Of a stretch of DNA of 64,000 nucleotides, positions 31,489 to 40,352 are shown in pieces. Each line of letters opens with the position of its first letter. Position 1 is the stretch's first letter. Made by a program: the position numbers and the translations under genes. The notes under the pieces were generated by a model. It saw only the letters and a program-made list of their open reading frames with translations, did not search any database and was not told where the DNA came from. The stretch covers positions 2,762,110 to 2,826,109 of the forward strand of contig JALJOM010000003.1 in NCBI GenBank assembly GCA_024304885.1, in the 5' to 3' direction. The DNA comes from Beijerinckiaceae bacterium. GTDB lineage: Bacteria; Pseudomonadota; Alphaproteobacteria; Rhizobiales; Beijerinckiaceae.

Positions 31489-32547
31489 ATGCGTCTCGGG
31501 CTCTTCCTCAACTTCGAGCACGGCGAGGGAGAGACCAATCTCTCCTGCTTCCATCGCACCCTCGACCTCGCGGTCCATGCGGAGGTGGTCGGTCTCGACG
31601 AGCTCTGGGTCTCCGAGCATCATTTCACGCCGTTCACCCAGTCGGGCTCGGTTCTTCCGCTCATGGCCCATCTCGCCGGGCGCACCCGCCGGATCCGGAT
31701 CGGATCGGCCGCGATCCTGCTCCCCCTGCACGATCCCGTGCGGGTTGCCGAGGATCTCGCGACGATCGATATCCTTTCGCGAGGCCGGCTCGATCTCGGC
31801 CTGGCGCGCGGCGGGCCCTTCCCGACTCAATATGCACATTTCCATGTCGTGCCGGAGACCGCGCGGGAGCAATCCGCGGAGGCGACGGAATTCCTCCTAC
31901 GGCTCTTGACCGAGCGGCAGGTGAGCTTTCGAGGCCGCTGGTACGAAAGCGAGGATCTCACGATCTTTCCGCGCCTCGTTCAAGAGAAACTGCCGGTCTG
32001 GATCGCCTCGACCACGACGGCGGCCGTCGCCGCGGCGGCCGCGCGGGGCCATGGCCTCATGGCGGGCCACGCCGCGACGCTCGCCGAGATCGCGGCGCGC
32101 CGCGCGGAGTATCGGGCGGCGGGCGAGGGCCGCGAGCCCGATTTCGTCGTGCTGCGCTCGGCCTGTGTCGCCGATACCGACGCCGAGGCGCTGGGTCTCG
32201 CGCGCCCCGCGATGGAGCGCTTCTTCTCCGAGATGCGCAGGCACGCGAACCCGGGAGCACCTGCGCAGCCGGTCTCGCTGGACAAGGCGCTTTCGACCGC
32301 GATCATCGGCTCCCCCGAGACCTGCCGGCGCAAGATCGCCGAGCTGGCGGAGGTCGTGCCGAGCGGCAGCACCGTCTTGAAGCTCGCTTGCGCAGACCCG
32401 TCGAGGGCAGCCGAGGTCGTTGCCCGGTTTCGGCAAGAGCTCCTCCCGGCTTCGGACGCCGGAACGGCAGGTCTGCCGCCACATGCCGAAAAGGTTCCCC
32501 CTCGTTTGATCTTGCCTGCGTCGGCGGTGGGCTCTAGGCTCGCGTGA
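31489..32547 (+). CDS. LLM-class flavin-dependent oxidoreductase
   Basis: This 352-residue protein has the bacterial luciferase-like TIM barrel. VGLDELWVSEHHFTPFTQSGSVLPLMAHLAGRTRRIRIGSAAILLPLHDPVRVAEDLATIDILSRGRLDLGLARG is diagnostic of the family, which uses FMNH2 or F420 to oxidise small organics. IIGSPETCRRKIAELAE near the C terminus is also typical. The TGA stop overlaps a GTG of the next small gene. It lies just upstream of the xox cluster, but a link to methanol oxidation is only positional; the substrate is unknown. Confidence 0.88.
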   Translation: MRLGLFLNFEHGEGETNLSCFHRTLDLAVHAEVVGLDELWVSEHHFTPFTQSGSVLPLMAHLAGRTRRIRIGSAAILLPLHDPVRVAEDLATIDILSRGRLDLGLARGGPFPTQYAHFHVVPETAREQSAEATEFLLRLLTERQVSFRGRWYESEDLTIFPRLVQEKLPVWIASTTTAAVAAAAARGHGLMAGHAATLAEIAARRAEYRAAGEGREPDFVVLRSACVADTDAEALGLARPAMERFFSEMRRHANPGAPAQPVSLDKALSTAIIGSPETCRRKIAELAEVVPSGSTVLKLACADPSRAAEVVARFRQELLPASDAGTAGLPPHAEKVPPRLILPASAVGSRLA

Positions 32548-32573
32548 AGCCGGATGCGACGAGACCCCGAATA

Positions 32574-32915
32574 ATGAAACCCTGTGCCGCCGGGCTCGCC
32601 GTGCTGTTGCTCTCGGGAGCCGCGGCCGTCGAGGCCGAGCTCAACGACTACCCGACCGAGGCCCGCGCCGAGTTCGTCTTCGCCTGCATGAAGACCAATG
32701 GCGAGACCCCGGATGCGCTGCGGCGCTGCTCCTGCGCGATCGACGTCGTCGCGACGCTCCTGCCCTATGATCGCTATGTCGCCGCCGAGACCGTCGCGAG
32801 CGTAGCCCAGGCGCAGGGTCAGGCCGGCATGCTCATGCGCTCGAGCGCTCTCGCCAAGGCGGCGCTCGACAGCCTGCGGCGCGCCCGGGCGGAGGCCGAG
32901 ATTCGCTGCTTCTGA
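32574..32915 (+). CDS. Small secreted cysteine-containing protein
   Basis: This 113-residue protein has a signal peptide (MKPCAAGLAVLLLSGAAAVEAE). The mature part holds cysteines in FACMKTNGETPDALRRCSCAID and a final RCF, allowing two disulfides, and is mostly helical. ATG 32574 places the signal peptide at the very start; an upstream GTG at 32544 overlaps the previous stop and would add ten residues. It precedes xoxF on the same strand by about 195 bp. No function is known to me; a periplasmic role beside the XoxF system is a guess from position. Confidence 0.72.
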   Translation: MKPCAAGLAVLLLSGAAAVEAELNDYPTEARAEFVFACMKTNGETPDALRRCSCAIDVVATLLPYDRYVAAETVASVAQAQGQAGMLMRSSALAKAALDSLRRARAEAEIRCF

Positions 32916-32952
32916 GCGGCCGCGCAGGCACCGGGGCGACCTGGAATCGCTA

Positions 32953-32981
32953 TTGTCACTCTCCGAAGCCCAATATATACG
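32953..32981 (+). promoter_or_regulatory. Candidate xoxF promoter
   Basis: TTGTCA at 32953-32958 and TATACG at 32976-32981, 17 bp apart, lie in the AT-rich sequence CCCAATATATACGTCAAC. This is about 130 bp before the xoxF start, leaving a long 5' leader. It fits a sigma70-type promoter by sequence alone. Confidence 0.45.
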
Positions 32982-33109
32982 TCAACTGGACTTTTGCCCG
33001 ATTTCTTACCGGCAAAATGGCACTTGCCGGCGAGACAGCCATCGACGAGCGCTGCTGCGACAAGGGCCAGCATCGCGGTCGCCACGACCAAAGTGTCCGG
33101 AGGAAATGA

Positions 33110-34906
33110 ATGCGCAAACTCACCCTAATGTCCTGCGTCGCTGCCGCCGCGCTTCTCGCGAATGGTGCCGCCTTCGCCAATGACGAGCTCATCAAGCTGT
33201 CGAAGGACCCGAAGCAATGGGCCTTGCCGACCGGTGACTACGCCAACCGGCGCTATTCCGAGCTCGACCAGATCAACTCGGACAATGTGCGCAACCTCGT
33301 ACCGGTCTGGTCCTTCTCGACGGGTGTCCTGCGCGGCCACGAGGGAGGACCGCTCGTCATCGGCGACGTGATGTATTTCAACACGCCGTTCCCTAACATC
33401 GTCTATGCGCTCGACCTCAACCACGAAGGCCGGATCCTCTGGAAACACGAGCCGAAGCAGGACCCGAGCGTCATCCCGGTGATGTGCTGCGATACGGTCA
33501 CGCGCGGTGTCGCCTACGGCGACGGCAAGATCTTCCAGCTTCAGGCCGACAACACGCTGGTTGCGCTCGACGCCAAGACGGGCGCGGTGGTCTGGAGCGC
33601 CAAGAACGGCGACCCGTCCAAGGGCGAGACCGGCACCGCGGCGCCACAGGTCGTCAAGGACAAGGTGCTCGTCGGGATCTCCGGCGGCGAGTTCGGCGTG
33701 CGCGGGAGCATCACCGCCTACGACATCAAGACGGGCAAGCGGGTCTGGCGCGGCTATTCGATGGGGCCGGATTCCGACACCTTGATGGATCCCGAGAAGA
33801 CCACGCATCTCGGCAAGCCGGTCGGCCCGAACTCGGGCATCACTACCTGGCAGGGCGATCAGTGGAAGATCGGCGGCGGCACGACCTGGGGCTGGTATTC
33901 CTTCGATCCCGAGCTCAACCTGATCTACTATGGATCCGGCAATCCCTCGACCTGGAACCCGAAGCAGAGGCCGGGCGACAACCGGTGGTCGATGACGATC
34001 TGGGCGCGTGACGCCGATACCGGCGTGGCCAAGTGGGTCTATCAGATGACCCCCCACGACGAGTGGGACTATGACGGCATCAACGAGATGGTCCTGGTCA
34101 ACCAGGAAGCCCGCAAGGTGCTCGTCCACTTCGACCGCAACGGCTTCGCCTATACGCTCGATCGCGTCACCGGCGAGCTGCTCGTCGCCGAGAAATACGA
34201 CCCTGTCGTCAACTGGGCGACCAAGGTCGACATGGACAAGAGCTCGCCGACCTATGGCCGCCCCTTGGTCGACAAGAAATATTCGACCGAGGCGAATGGC
34301 GAGGACGTCAACTCGCAAGGCATCTGCCCGGCGGCGCTCGGCTCCAAGGACCAGCAGCCCGTCACCTACTCGCCGCTGACGGGCCTCTTCTACGTCCCGG
34401 CCAACCATGTCTGCATGGACTACGAGCCGTTCCGCGTGAGCTACACCGCGGGACAGCCCTATGTCGGCGCGACCTTGTCCATGTATCCGCCGAAGGGCGA
34501 CAGCCACATGGGCCTCGTCACCGCCTGGGATGCCAAGAACGGCAAGATCGTGTGGTCGAACAAGGAGATGTTCTCGGTCTGGTCGGGTGCCGTCGCGACC
34601 GCGGGCAACGTCGTCTTCTACGGGACGCTCGAAGGCTATCTCAAGGCGATCGACGCCACGACGGGCCAGGAGCTCTACAAGTACAAGACGCCGTCGGGCA
34701 TCATCGGCAACGTCACGGTCTACGAGCACAAGGGCAAGGAATATGTCGCGGTGCTCTCCGGCATCGGCGGCTGGGCCGGCATCGGGCTCGCAGCCGGCCT
34801 GACCAATCCGACCGAAGGCCTCGGTGCCGTCGGCGGCTATTCCGCGCTCTCGAACTACACCGCCCTCGGCGGTCAGCTCACGGTCTTTGCCCTTCCCGGC
34901 AAATGA
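33110..34906 (+). CDS. xoxF: Lanthanide-dependent PQQ methanol dehydrogenase
   Basis: This 598-residue periplasmic quinoprotein oxidises methanol using PQQ and a lanthanide ion. It has a signal peptide (about residues 1-23) and the eight-blade propeller pattern of repeated tryptophan motifs. The adjacent cysteines that form the disulfide next to PQQ are C126-C127 (PVMCCDTV). Metal and catalytic residues are E194 (SGGEFG), N278 (GSGNPS), D320, and D322 in PHDEWDYDG. The extra aspartate D322, alanine in calcium-type MxaF, marks a lanthanide-binding XoxF. ATG 33110 follows GGAGGAA. The cytochrome xoxG and the binding protein xoxJ follow. No mxa genes occur in the window. Confidence 0.97.
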   Translation: MRKLTLMSCVAAAALLANGAAFANDELIKLSKDPKQWALPTGDYANRRYSELDQINSDNVRNLVPVWSFSTGVLRGHEGGPLVIGDVMYFNTPFPNIVYALDLNHEGRILWKHEPKQDPSVIPVMCCDTVTRGVAYGDGKIFQLQADNTLVALDAKTGAVVWSAKNGDPSKGETGTAAPQVVKDKVLVGISGGEFGVRGSITAYDIKTGKRVWRGYSMGPDSDTLMDPEKTTHLGKPVGPNSGITTWQGDQWKIGGGTTWGWYSFDPELNLIYYGSGNPSTWNPKQRPGDNRWSMTIWARDADTGVAKWVYQMTPHDEWDYDGINEMVLVNQEARKVLVHFDRNGFAYTLDRVTGELLVAEKYDPVVNWATKVDMDKSSPTYGRPLVDKKYSTEANGEDVNSQGICPAALGSKDQQPVTYSPLTGLFYVPANHVCMDYEPFRVSYTAGQPYVGATLSMYPPKGDSHMGLVTAWDAKNGKIVWSNKEMFSVWSGAVATAGNVVFYGTLEGYLKAIDATTGQELYKYKTPSGIIGNVTVYEHKGKEYVAVLSGIGGWAGIGLAAGLTNPTEGLGAVGGYSALSNYTALGGQLTVFALPGK

Positions 34907-34928
34907 GCCGTTCTCGCCTCGCGAGCAC

Positions 34929-34953
34929 CCCGGCGCCGAGCTTCGGCGCCGGG
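34929..34953 (+). promoter_or_regulatory. Stem-loop between xoxF and xoxG
   Basis: An 11-bp GC-rich stem (CCCGGCGCCGA against TCGGCGCCGGG, with a GCT loop) lies 22 bp after the xoxF stop. No T-run follows, so it is more likely a 3' mRNA-stabilising or processing hairpin, or a leaky attenuator, than a full terminator. It would let xoxF be expressed above xoxG and xoxJ. Confidence 0.7.
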
Positions 34954-34996
34954 CTTCTCGCGCTTCAAGCCCACATTGAAGAACAAGGATAGACTC

Positions 34997-35527
34997 GTGC
35001 GGATGACCTCCCTGGCGCGGGCTTTGACCCTCGCCGTATTCTGCGCTTCGGGTGGAGCGGTTCTCGCCGAGCCCCCGGGAGATCCGAAGGCAGTGAAGAA
35101 GGACGACACCGGCAAGTATTTCGACGCGAAGGGAAATCCGACCTTCAACATAGGCCCCGACGGAGCGATCGATTGGTTCACCTATTCGGGCTTCCGCCGC
35201 TATCATGCGGAGTGCCACGTCTGCCATGGTCCGAATGGTGACGGGGGCAGCTTCGCACCGGCGCTCAAGGAATCGCTCAAGCGATTCGACTACGCGGAAT
35301 TCTACGGGATCGTCGTCGGCGGGAAGCAAAGCTCCGGCGCAGGAATCGAGAACGTCATGCCGGCGTTCGGCGAGAACAAGAACGTGATGTGCTACGTCGA
35401 CGATATCTACGCCTATCTCCGCGCGCGGGGTAACGGGTTTCCCGCGGGACGACCCACCAGCAAGAGGGAAGACAAGACGCCGGCCGCCACCGAGAAGGAG
35501 GATGCTTGCCTCGCCGGAAAAGGCTGA
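34997..35527 (+). CDS. xoxG: XoxG c-type cytochrome, electron acceptor of XoxF
   Basis: This exported single-heme cytochrome c is about 176 residues from GTG 34997, which has AAGGA 7 bp upstream; ATG 35003 or an in-frame TTG at 34976 are alternatives. A signal peptide ends near VLAEPPG. The heme site is AECHVCHGPNGDG (residues 73-77) and MPAFGENKNV supplies the likely axial methionine (M121). Its position between xoxF and xoxJ identifies it as the cytochrome cL-like acceptor for the dehydrogenase. The C-terminal tail is charged and lysine-rich. Its end overlaps the xoxJ start by 22 bp. Confidence 0.92.
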   Translation: MRMTSLARALTLAVFCASGGAVLAEPPGDPKAVKKDDTGKYFDAKGNPTFNIGPDGAIDWFTYSGFRRYHAECHVCHGPNGDGGSFAPALKESLKRFDYAEFYGIVVGGKQSSGAGIENVMPAFGENKNVMCYVDDIYAYLRARGNGFPAGRPTSKREDKTPAATEKEDACLAGKG

Positions 35528-36384
35528 CCGCAGTGTCGGGCTCCATGCCGCGGCTCTTGCTTTGTATGGCCATGGCAGGGGCTTGGCTGGCCGGTGCCGT
35601 CGCCCGAGCGGCAGAGGGCGAGCTCGAGCAGGCTCTCGAGCTCGTCGATCCCTACGTGCTCAGAGTTTGCGCCGACCCGCGCAACCTGCCCTTTTCCGAT
35701 GTCGCCGGTGAGGGCTTCGAGAACAAGCTCGCCGAGCTTCTCGCGCGAAAGCTCGGCAAGACGCTCGACTATACGTTCTACCCCGGGGCCACCGGCTTCG
35801 TCCGCAACACGCTCTACGCCCATCGCTGCGATGTCGTGATGGGCATGCCGCAGGGCGACGATGTCGTCCAGGTCACGAACCCCTACTACCGAACGACCTA
35901 TGTGCTGGTCGTCCCGAAAGGCTCGGACCTCGAGACCGTCGAGACCCTCGCGGATCCGCGCCTGAAGGGCAAGCGCCTCGGGATCGTCGCCGGGACGCCC
36001 CCGGCGACCAGTCTCGCCACCAACGCGCTCCTCGGCACCATGAAGTCCTACCCGCTCGTCGTCGATACGCGCTACGATGCGCCGTCGCACGAGATGATCG
36101 TCGATCTCGAGGAGGGCCGGATCGATGCCGCGATCCTCTGGGGTCCGATCGGCGGCTTCTACGCCAAGAGATCGCCACTGCCGCTGCGCGTGACACCTCT
36201 CGTCAAGGAGGTGAACGGACCACGGCTCGTCTATCGTATCGGCATGGGCGTCCGCCATTCGGATCAAGAATGGAAGCGACTCCTGAACAAGATCATCGCC
36301 GAGAACGAGGCCGAGATCAGAGGCATCCTGCTCGGCTTCGGCGTGCCCCTTCTCGACGAGAGCAACGCCGCCGTCCTGCACTGA
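35506..36384 (+). CDS. xoxJ: XoxJ periplasmic binding-protein-like component
   Basis: This 292-residue member of the substrate-binding protein type 3 family is related to MxaJ. A signal peptide (MPRLLLCMAMAGAWLAGAVARAAEG) follows the N terminus. VLRVCADPRNLPFSDVAGEGFENKLAELLARKLGKTLDYTFYP is the characteristic opening. RCDVVMGMPQGDDVVQVTNPYYRTTYVLV and DLEEGRIDAAILWGPIGGFYA continue the fold. XoxJ is thought to help activate or mature XoxF. The reading starts at TTG 35506 with a strong AAGGAGG five bases upstream; ATG 35545 is a possible alternative. It overlaps xoxG. Confidence 0.92.
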   Translation: MPRRKRLTAVSGSMPRLLLCMAMAGAWLAGAVARAAEGELEQALELVDPYVLRVCADPRNLPFSDVAGEGFENKLAELLARKLGKTLDYTFYPGATGFVRNTLYAHRCDVVMGMPQGDDVVQVTNPYYRTTYVLVVPKGSDLETVETLADPRLKGKRLGIVAGTPPATSLATNALLGTMKSYPLVVDTRYDAPSHEMIVDLEEGRIDAAILWGPIGGFYAKRSPLPLRVTPLVKEVNGPRLVYRIGMGVRHSDQEWKRLLNKIIAENEAEIRGILLGFGVPLLDESNAAVLH

Positions 36385-36401
36385 GGGATTTCGCGCCGTC
36401 G

Positions 36402-37037
36402 TCAGTCGAGTGCTTGCTCGATCGTGCGGGCGAGCGCGAACAGCCTCTGCTCGATCAACGCCGGGCTTTCGCAGACGAAGGCGAGCGCTTGGCGTCGCTC
36501 CTCGAAGATGCGCAGGTTCCATTGCAGCCGGGTGGCGGCCGGCTCTGCGACCGGAGCCTTGCCGGGCTCGGTCCCTCCGCGGAGCACGGACTGCTCCGCT
36601 TTGATCGCTTCGGCGAGCTCCCTTTGCTTGCGGCCGAACCGGACGAGCCCGTCGACGACCTGGGTCCGTTCCGCATCGAGCGTCTCGAAAAGCCCGGCGA
36701 AGAGCGCGACGAGCTCGGCGTCCTTGCGCGGACCTGCCGCGGTCGCGAATTCGTCGATCGATCTTTGGGCCTCCTCGACCGGAGTTCGCCGCGCTGCGAG
36801 CCGGGCGACGAGGTCGGCTCGCGCCGCATCCTTGCGCCATCCGATGCCGTCGATCGAGGGACCCGACCAAACCGCCGGCAATGAAATCCTGCGGACGAGC
36901 ACCTGCTGGCAAGGCCAATCCGCCGCACCAGATTCTTGCGCAAGGACGGCGCTGCTCGGGCACATGCCGCACAGCGCGACGAGCATGACCGCATGGCGAA
37001 AGGCGCGCACGCCGAGGATTGCGGTGCGTCGAAGCAT
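36402..37037 (-). CDS. Secreted helical protein of unknown function
   Basis: This 211-residue exported protein has a signal region ending VLAQESGA (about residues 15-34). A short WPCQQVLVRRISLPAVWSGPSIDGIGW segment is followed by long amphipathic helices (DLVARLAARRTPVEEAQRSIDEF, ELVALFAGLFETLDAERTQVVDGLVRFGRKQRELAEAI). One cysteine lies in the N-terminal part and one in the C-terminal part (FVCES). It is convergent with xoxJ, 17 bp apart. No family was recognised; its place beside the xox genes suggests, but does not prove, a methylotrophy role. Confidence 0.75.
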   Translation of the reverse strand: MLRRTAILGVRAFRHAVMLVALCGMCPSSAVLAQESGAADWPCQQVLVRRISLPAVWSGPSIDGIGWRKDAARADLVARLAARRTPVEEAQRSIDEFATAAGPRKDAELVALFAGLFETLDAERTQVVDGLVRFGRKQRELAEAIKAEQSVLRGGTEPGKAPVAEPAATRLQWNLRIFEERRQALAFVCESPALIEQRLFALARTIEQALD

Positions 37038-37297
37038 TCTTCTCTCGGTCCTTGCCGGGGCTGGGAGGTCGCTCGAGCGACGTTCCTTCTCGAAGAAGCA
37101 CCTTTAAGCACGCAGGTCTATCGATCAACAACGATCGTGCCCGCGAAAAATCTCTCGGAAGCCTGTCGGCATCGATTATGCTGGTCGGACGCCGACGGCA
37201 AACGCGGCTCGGGGTCGTGGCGCTCCCTTTCGCGACGCGCGATGCCAAGTCGTCCGCGGCGCACCATATGGAGCCTACCCGGGCACTCGGAGCGAAC

Positions 37298-37510
37298 ATG
37301 GCGCTCGTTCATCTCATTCTCACGGTCTGCTCGCTTGCCCAACCGGCCGATTGCGAGGAGCAACGAATCGCTTTTGTCGAGAGCGGGTCACTGCGCCAAT
37401 GCATGGCTTCCGCGCCGCCGCGGATCGCCGAATGGTCTGCCGGCCACCCGAACCGCAGGGTCGTGAAATGGCGCTGCGGCTATCCCGGCGCCGAGGGCAC
37501 GCCGGCCTGA
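37298..37510 (+). CDS. Small secreted protein of a Hyphomicrobiales-type family
   Basis: This 70-residue protein starts MALVHLILTVCSLAQPADCEEQ. The N-terminal LILTVC segment, the cysteines at DCEE, RQCMAS and RWKC-like VKWRCGYPG, and the ending GYPG fit a short uncharacterised family common in rhizobial relatives; this recognition is from memory. It may be exported or simply disulfide-linked. It lies in the gap between the secreted helical protein and folK. Confidence 0.65.
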   Translation: MALVHLILTVCSLAQPADCEEQRIAFVESGSLRQCMASAPPRIAEWSAGHPNRRVVKWRCGYPGAEGTPA

Positions 37511-37652
37511 CCCTCTCGACGACGCGAATTTGCCGGCCGGATGTTTTCTTCGCCGCTTGCCTGAGCTAGGGTCCCCTATCGTCCGGCACGGGACGGCGCG
37601 CCGCTGCCCCTTCCGGACTCCCGCCCCGGTGCTCCTCGCCGACAAGGATTCG

Positions 37653-38183
37653 ATGGCCGCGCATTTCCCGGACCTCGGCGGAGCCGAAGCCCAGATCGAT
37701 ATCGGCGTCGGCCTCGGCAGCAATATCGGCGACAAGCCGGCCAATATCCTGCGCGCGCTCGCCCTGCTCGAGGAGCGCAAGGTCCTCGCGATCACCGCCG
37801 TCTCGCCGATCTACCGGACCTCGCCCTGGGGGTTCCTCGAGCAGGATGCCTTCGCCAATGCCTGCGCCTTGGCGAGGACCGCCCTCGATCCCGCGAGGCT
37901 TCTCGCCGCCATCAAGGCCGTCGAGGCCGAGATGGGCCGGACCGAGACCCACCGATGGGGACCACGCCTCATCGACATCGATATCCTGTTCTACGGCGAT
38001 CACGAGGTCGCGACCCCCGATCTCGTCCTGCCGCACAAGGAGATCTTCAACCGCGCCTTCGTGCTCGTGCCCTTGGCCGAGATCGCCCCGGATCTCCAGC
38101 TCGGGGGCCGCTCGGTCGCAGAGGCCGCGACCCACGTAGATCTCGACGAGATCTCGCTCTGGGAGGACGCTCCGAAGGATTAG
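37653..38183 (+). CDS. folK: Hydroxymethyldihydropterin pyrophosphokinase
   Basis: This 176-residue HPPK makes the diphosphate substrate of dihydropteroate synthase in folate synthesis. Signatures are VGLGSNIGDKPANI at the N terminus, ISPIYRTSPWG-like VSPIYRTSPWGFLEQDAFANACA, and the catalytic RWGPRLIDIDILFYG. AAGGATTCG precedes ATG 37653. folP and folB, usual partners, are absent. The TAG stop (38181-38183) coincides with the left end of a repeat shared with the convergent peptidase gene. Confidence 0.95.
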   Translation: MAAHFPDLGGAEAQIDIGVGLGSNIGDKPANILRALALLEERKVLAITAVSPIYRTSPWGFLEQDAFANACALARTALDPARLLAAIKAVEAEMGRTETHRWGPRLIDIDILFYGDHEVATPDLVLPHKEIFNRAFVLVPLAEIAPDLQLGGRSVAEAATHVDLDEISLWEDAPKD

Positions 38184-38284
38184 CGCATTTTCCGGCGAAG
38201 TGGCTGCCGGCTCGCGTCGCGAAAATGCGACAAAACAAGAATGTAGAGCACTTTCCGATTCCATCGGAACTGAAAGAGCCCTAG
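38180..38284 (+). repeat. Type A hairpin repeat between two convergent genes
   Basis: This 105-bp module starts TTAGCGCATTTTCCGGCGAA and has GCGTCGCGAAAATGCGACAA as core. It ends in a weaker second hairpin and CCCTAG. Both ends supply TAG stops: folK on the left (38181-38183, plus strand) and the S9 peptidase on the right (38281-38283, minus strand). It therefore fills the whole space between the two genes and is well placed as a bidirectional 3' element. Confidence 0.9.
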
Positions 38285-40209
38285 CGTTCGGGCATGTCGG
38301 AGATCACCACCCGCTCGGACACCCCCGGTGGGGTAAAGCCGAAGACGCGGCCGTAGAAGTCGAGCTCGAGCTCGAGCACCCGGCGCAAGGTCTCCGCCTT
38401 GCGGAACCCATGGCCTTCGCCCTCGAACGGGTAGTGCGCGACGGGCAAGCGCCGCGCGCGCATCGCGGCAACCATCGTCTCCGCCTGGCTCGGCGGCACC
38501 GTCTTGTCGTCCAGCCCCTGGAAGAAGATGATCGGGCAGGCCAGCCGATCGAGACGATGGATCGGCGAGCGCGCGTCGTAGAGCGCGCGGGAGTCGGGCA
38601 AGGGGCCGACGAGACGGTCGAGATAGCGCGACTCGAACTTGTGCGTCTCCTTGGCGAGCAAGATCAGGTCGGCGACCCCGTAAAGGCTCGCGCCGGCCTT
38701 GAAGACGTTTGAGGACGTGAGCGCGGCGAGAGTCGTGAAGCCGCCCGCGCTGCCGCCGCGAATGGCGATGCGTGCCGGATCGACGAGACCGCGCTCCGCC
38801 AGGTATCTCGCCGCGGCGATGCAATCGGCGACATCGACCACTCCCCATTTCCCGTCGAGCCGCCGGCGATAGTCCCGGCCGTAGCCGGTCGAGCCGCCAT
38901 AGTTGACATCGACCACGCCGAAGCCGCGCGTCGTCCACCATTGCACGCCGAGCGAGAACCCGTTCGTCGTCATGCTGGTCGGCCCGCCATGCGACAGCAC
39001 GACGAGCGGCGGCAGCTCGGCGGACGCAGCCGCATAATCCTCGTTCCTCGGCGGGTACCAGAAGGCATGGGCCTCGCCGCCCTCGGTCGGGAAGGTGATC
39101 GGCTCGCCCCGCGAGATCGAGCCCGACGGGACGACGGCGGGCGTCGTACTGCGCACGACCGTGGGGTTGCATTCCGAGAGTCGCGACAAGATCCGGAGCG
39201 AGGGCGGCGCATCGGGGGGCGTCGCGACATAGGCGAGGTCCTGGCCGAGCGGCTGCGGGCAGTCCTGGACCTGGCCGATCGGAAGCGGCGCGACCCGGCC
39301 GTTCTCGATCACGACAGCGGTTCGAATGCCGTCGCGAACGAGCGCGGCGACGATCCGTCCGTCGGAGAGAAAGGCGAAGAAATTCTGCCGAAACACCCAA
39401 TGCGGCCCGCCGATCTCCGCCTCGACGGGGGCGATCGCCCGGGCTGCACCGTCGTGGAGCGCGTAGATATTCCACCAGCCGCTGCGATCCGACGAGAAAT
39501 GCAAGGTCCCGTCGGGCGACCAGGAAGGCTGCACGATGGACTCCGGCGCGGCGGCCCCCACGACGGGCTCACCTACATTCAGCGAGCCGTCGTCCGCGAG
39601 ACTGCCCACATGGAGCCTGGTGCGATCCCAAGGCATGTCGGGATGGTTCCAAGCGATGAAGGCGAGCCTGTCGCCCGCAGGCGACAAGCGCGGCGAGGCG
39701 AGGAAGTCCGGATCCTCGAAAAGCACCACCTCCTCGCCGTGCGGGTCGAGAGGTAGCGCGACGAGCGCGGCTTTCGGATCGGTCGGCGGACGGTCGCGGT
39801 GATCCTCGCGGATCGCGATCACCCGCTGGCGCGGAAGATCGATCTCGAAATCGGCGTAGCGGCATCCCTCCGGAGTCGCGATCCGGCGCGGCTTTGCGCC
39901 GGGCTCGATGAGCCAGACCTCGTTGCTCTTGCGCTCGCTGAAGACGACGAGGCCCCCTGCCGCGCGATAGGCGCCGCCGCCGTATTCGTGGACGCGCGAG
40001 CCGATATCGAAGAGCGCGGGGGCCGGCTCCTCGATCGCGCCGTCGGCGTGGCGTCGGCAGAGCACGGTGCGGCCGCCCTCGCCCGGCCGCATCTCGAGCC
40101 AATAGAGGGTTTCTCCGTCGACCGAGACTGCGCCGAGCCCGATCGCCGCCGCCGTCATCATCTCGACGGTGACGGGGGAGACCCAGGTCCCGTAGGGGGC
40201 GGATGTCAT
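38281..40209 (-). CDS. S9 family prolyl oligopeptidase-like peptidase
   Basis: The protein has about 642 residues from ATG 40209; an upstream GTG adds five. The N-terminal two thirds form a beta-propeller (SRVHEYGGGAYRAAGG, QPSWSPDGTLHFSSDRSGWWNIY). The C-terminal hydrolase has SHGGPTSMTTNGF, the nucleophile IRGGSAGGFTTLAAL, the acid in FQGLDDKTVPP and the histidine in GEGHGFRKAET. It is of the acylaminoacyl-peptidase/DPP group that cleaves short peptides. No signal peptide is seen. It follows a peroxiredoxin gene on the same strand by 143 bp. The stop is supplied by the adjoining repeat. Confidence 0.93.
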   Translation of the reverse strand: MTSAPYGTWVSPVTVEMMTAAAIGLGAVSVDGETLYWLEMRPGEGGRTVLCRRHADGAIEEPAPALFDIGSRVHEYGGGAYRAAGGLVVFSERKSNEVWLIEPGAKPRRIATPEGCRYADFEIDLPRQRVIAIREDHRDRPPTDPKAALVALPLDPHGEEVVLFEDPDFLASPRLSPAGDRLAFIAWNHPDMPWDRTRLHVGSLADDGSLNVGEPVVGAAAPESIVQPSWSPDGTLHFSSDRSGWWNIYALHDGAARAIAPVEAEIGGPHWVFRQNFFAFLSDGRIVAALVRDGIRTAVVIENGRVAPLPIGQVQDCPQPLGQDLAYVATPPDAPPSLRILSRLSECNPTVVRSTTPAVVPSGSISRGEPITFPTEGGEAHAFWYPPRNEDYAAASAELPPLVVLSHGGPTSMTTNGFSLGVQWWTTRGFGVVDVNYGGSTGYGRDYRRRLDGKWGVVDVADCIAAARYLAERGLVDPARIAIRGGSAGGFTTLAALTSSNVFKAGASLYGVADLILLAKETHKFESRYLDRLVGPLPDSRALYDARSPIHRLDRLACPIIFFQGLDDKTVPPSQAETMVAAMRARRLPVAHYPFEGEGHGFRKAETLRRVLELELDFYGRVFGFTPPGVSERVVISDMPER

Positions 40210-40352
40210 CGGCAAAGGGCGCACGCGCCATCATCGCGAGCGCCGATACGGCAGCGAGGCGGACGCTTGCGCCGGCCTAGCGGAGATGTTCGGCTCATCT
40301 CGCCATTATGAGCCGGGCGGCCGGTGCGGCGCAACGGGCTGCGGTCATCGGA

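Noticed and set aside
33125-35329. 734-residue minus-strand open frame opposite xoxF
   Set aside because: Antisense shadow of xoxF and xoxG, which are unmistakable in the other strand.
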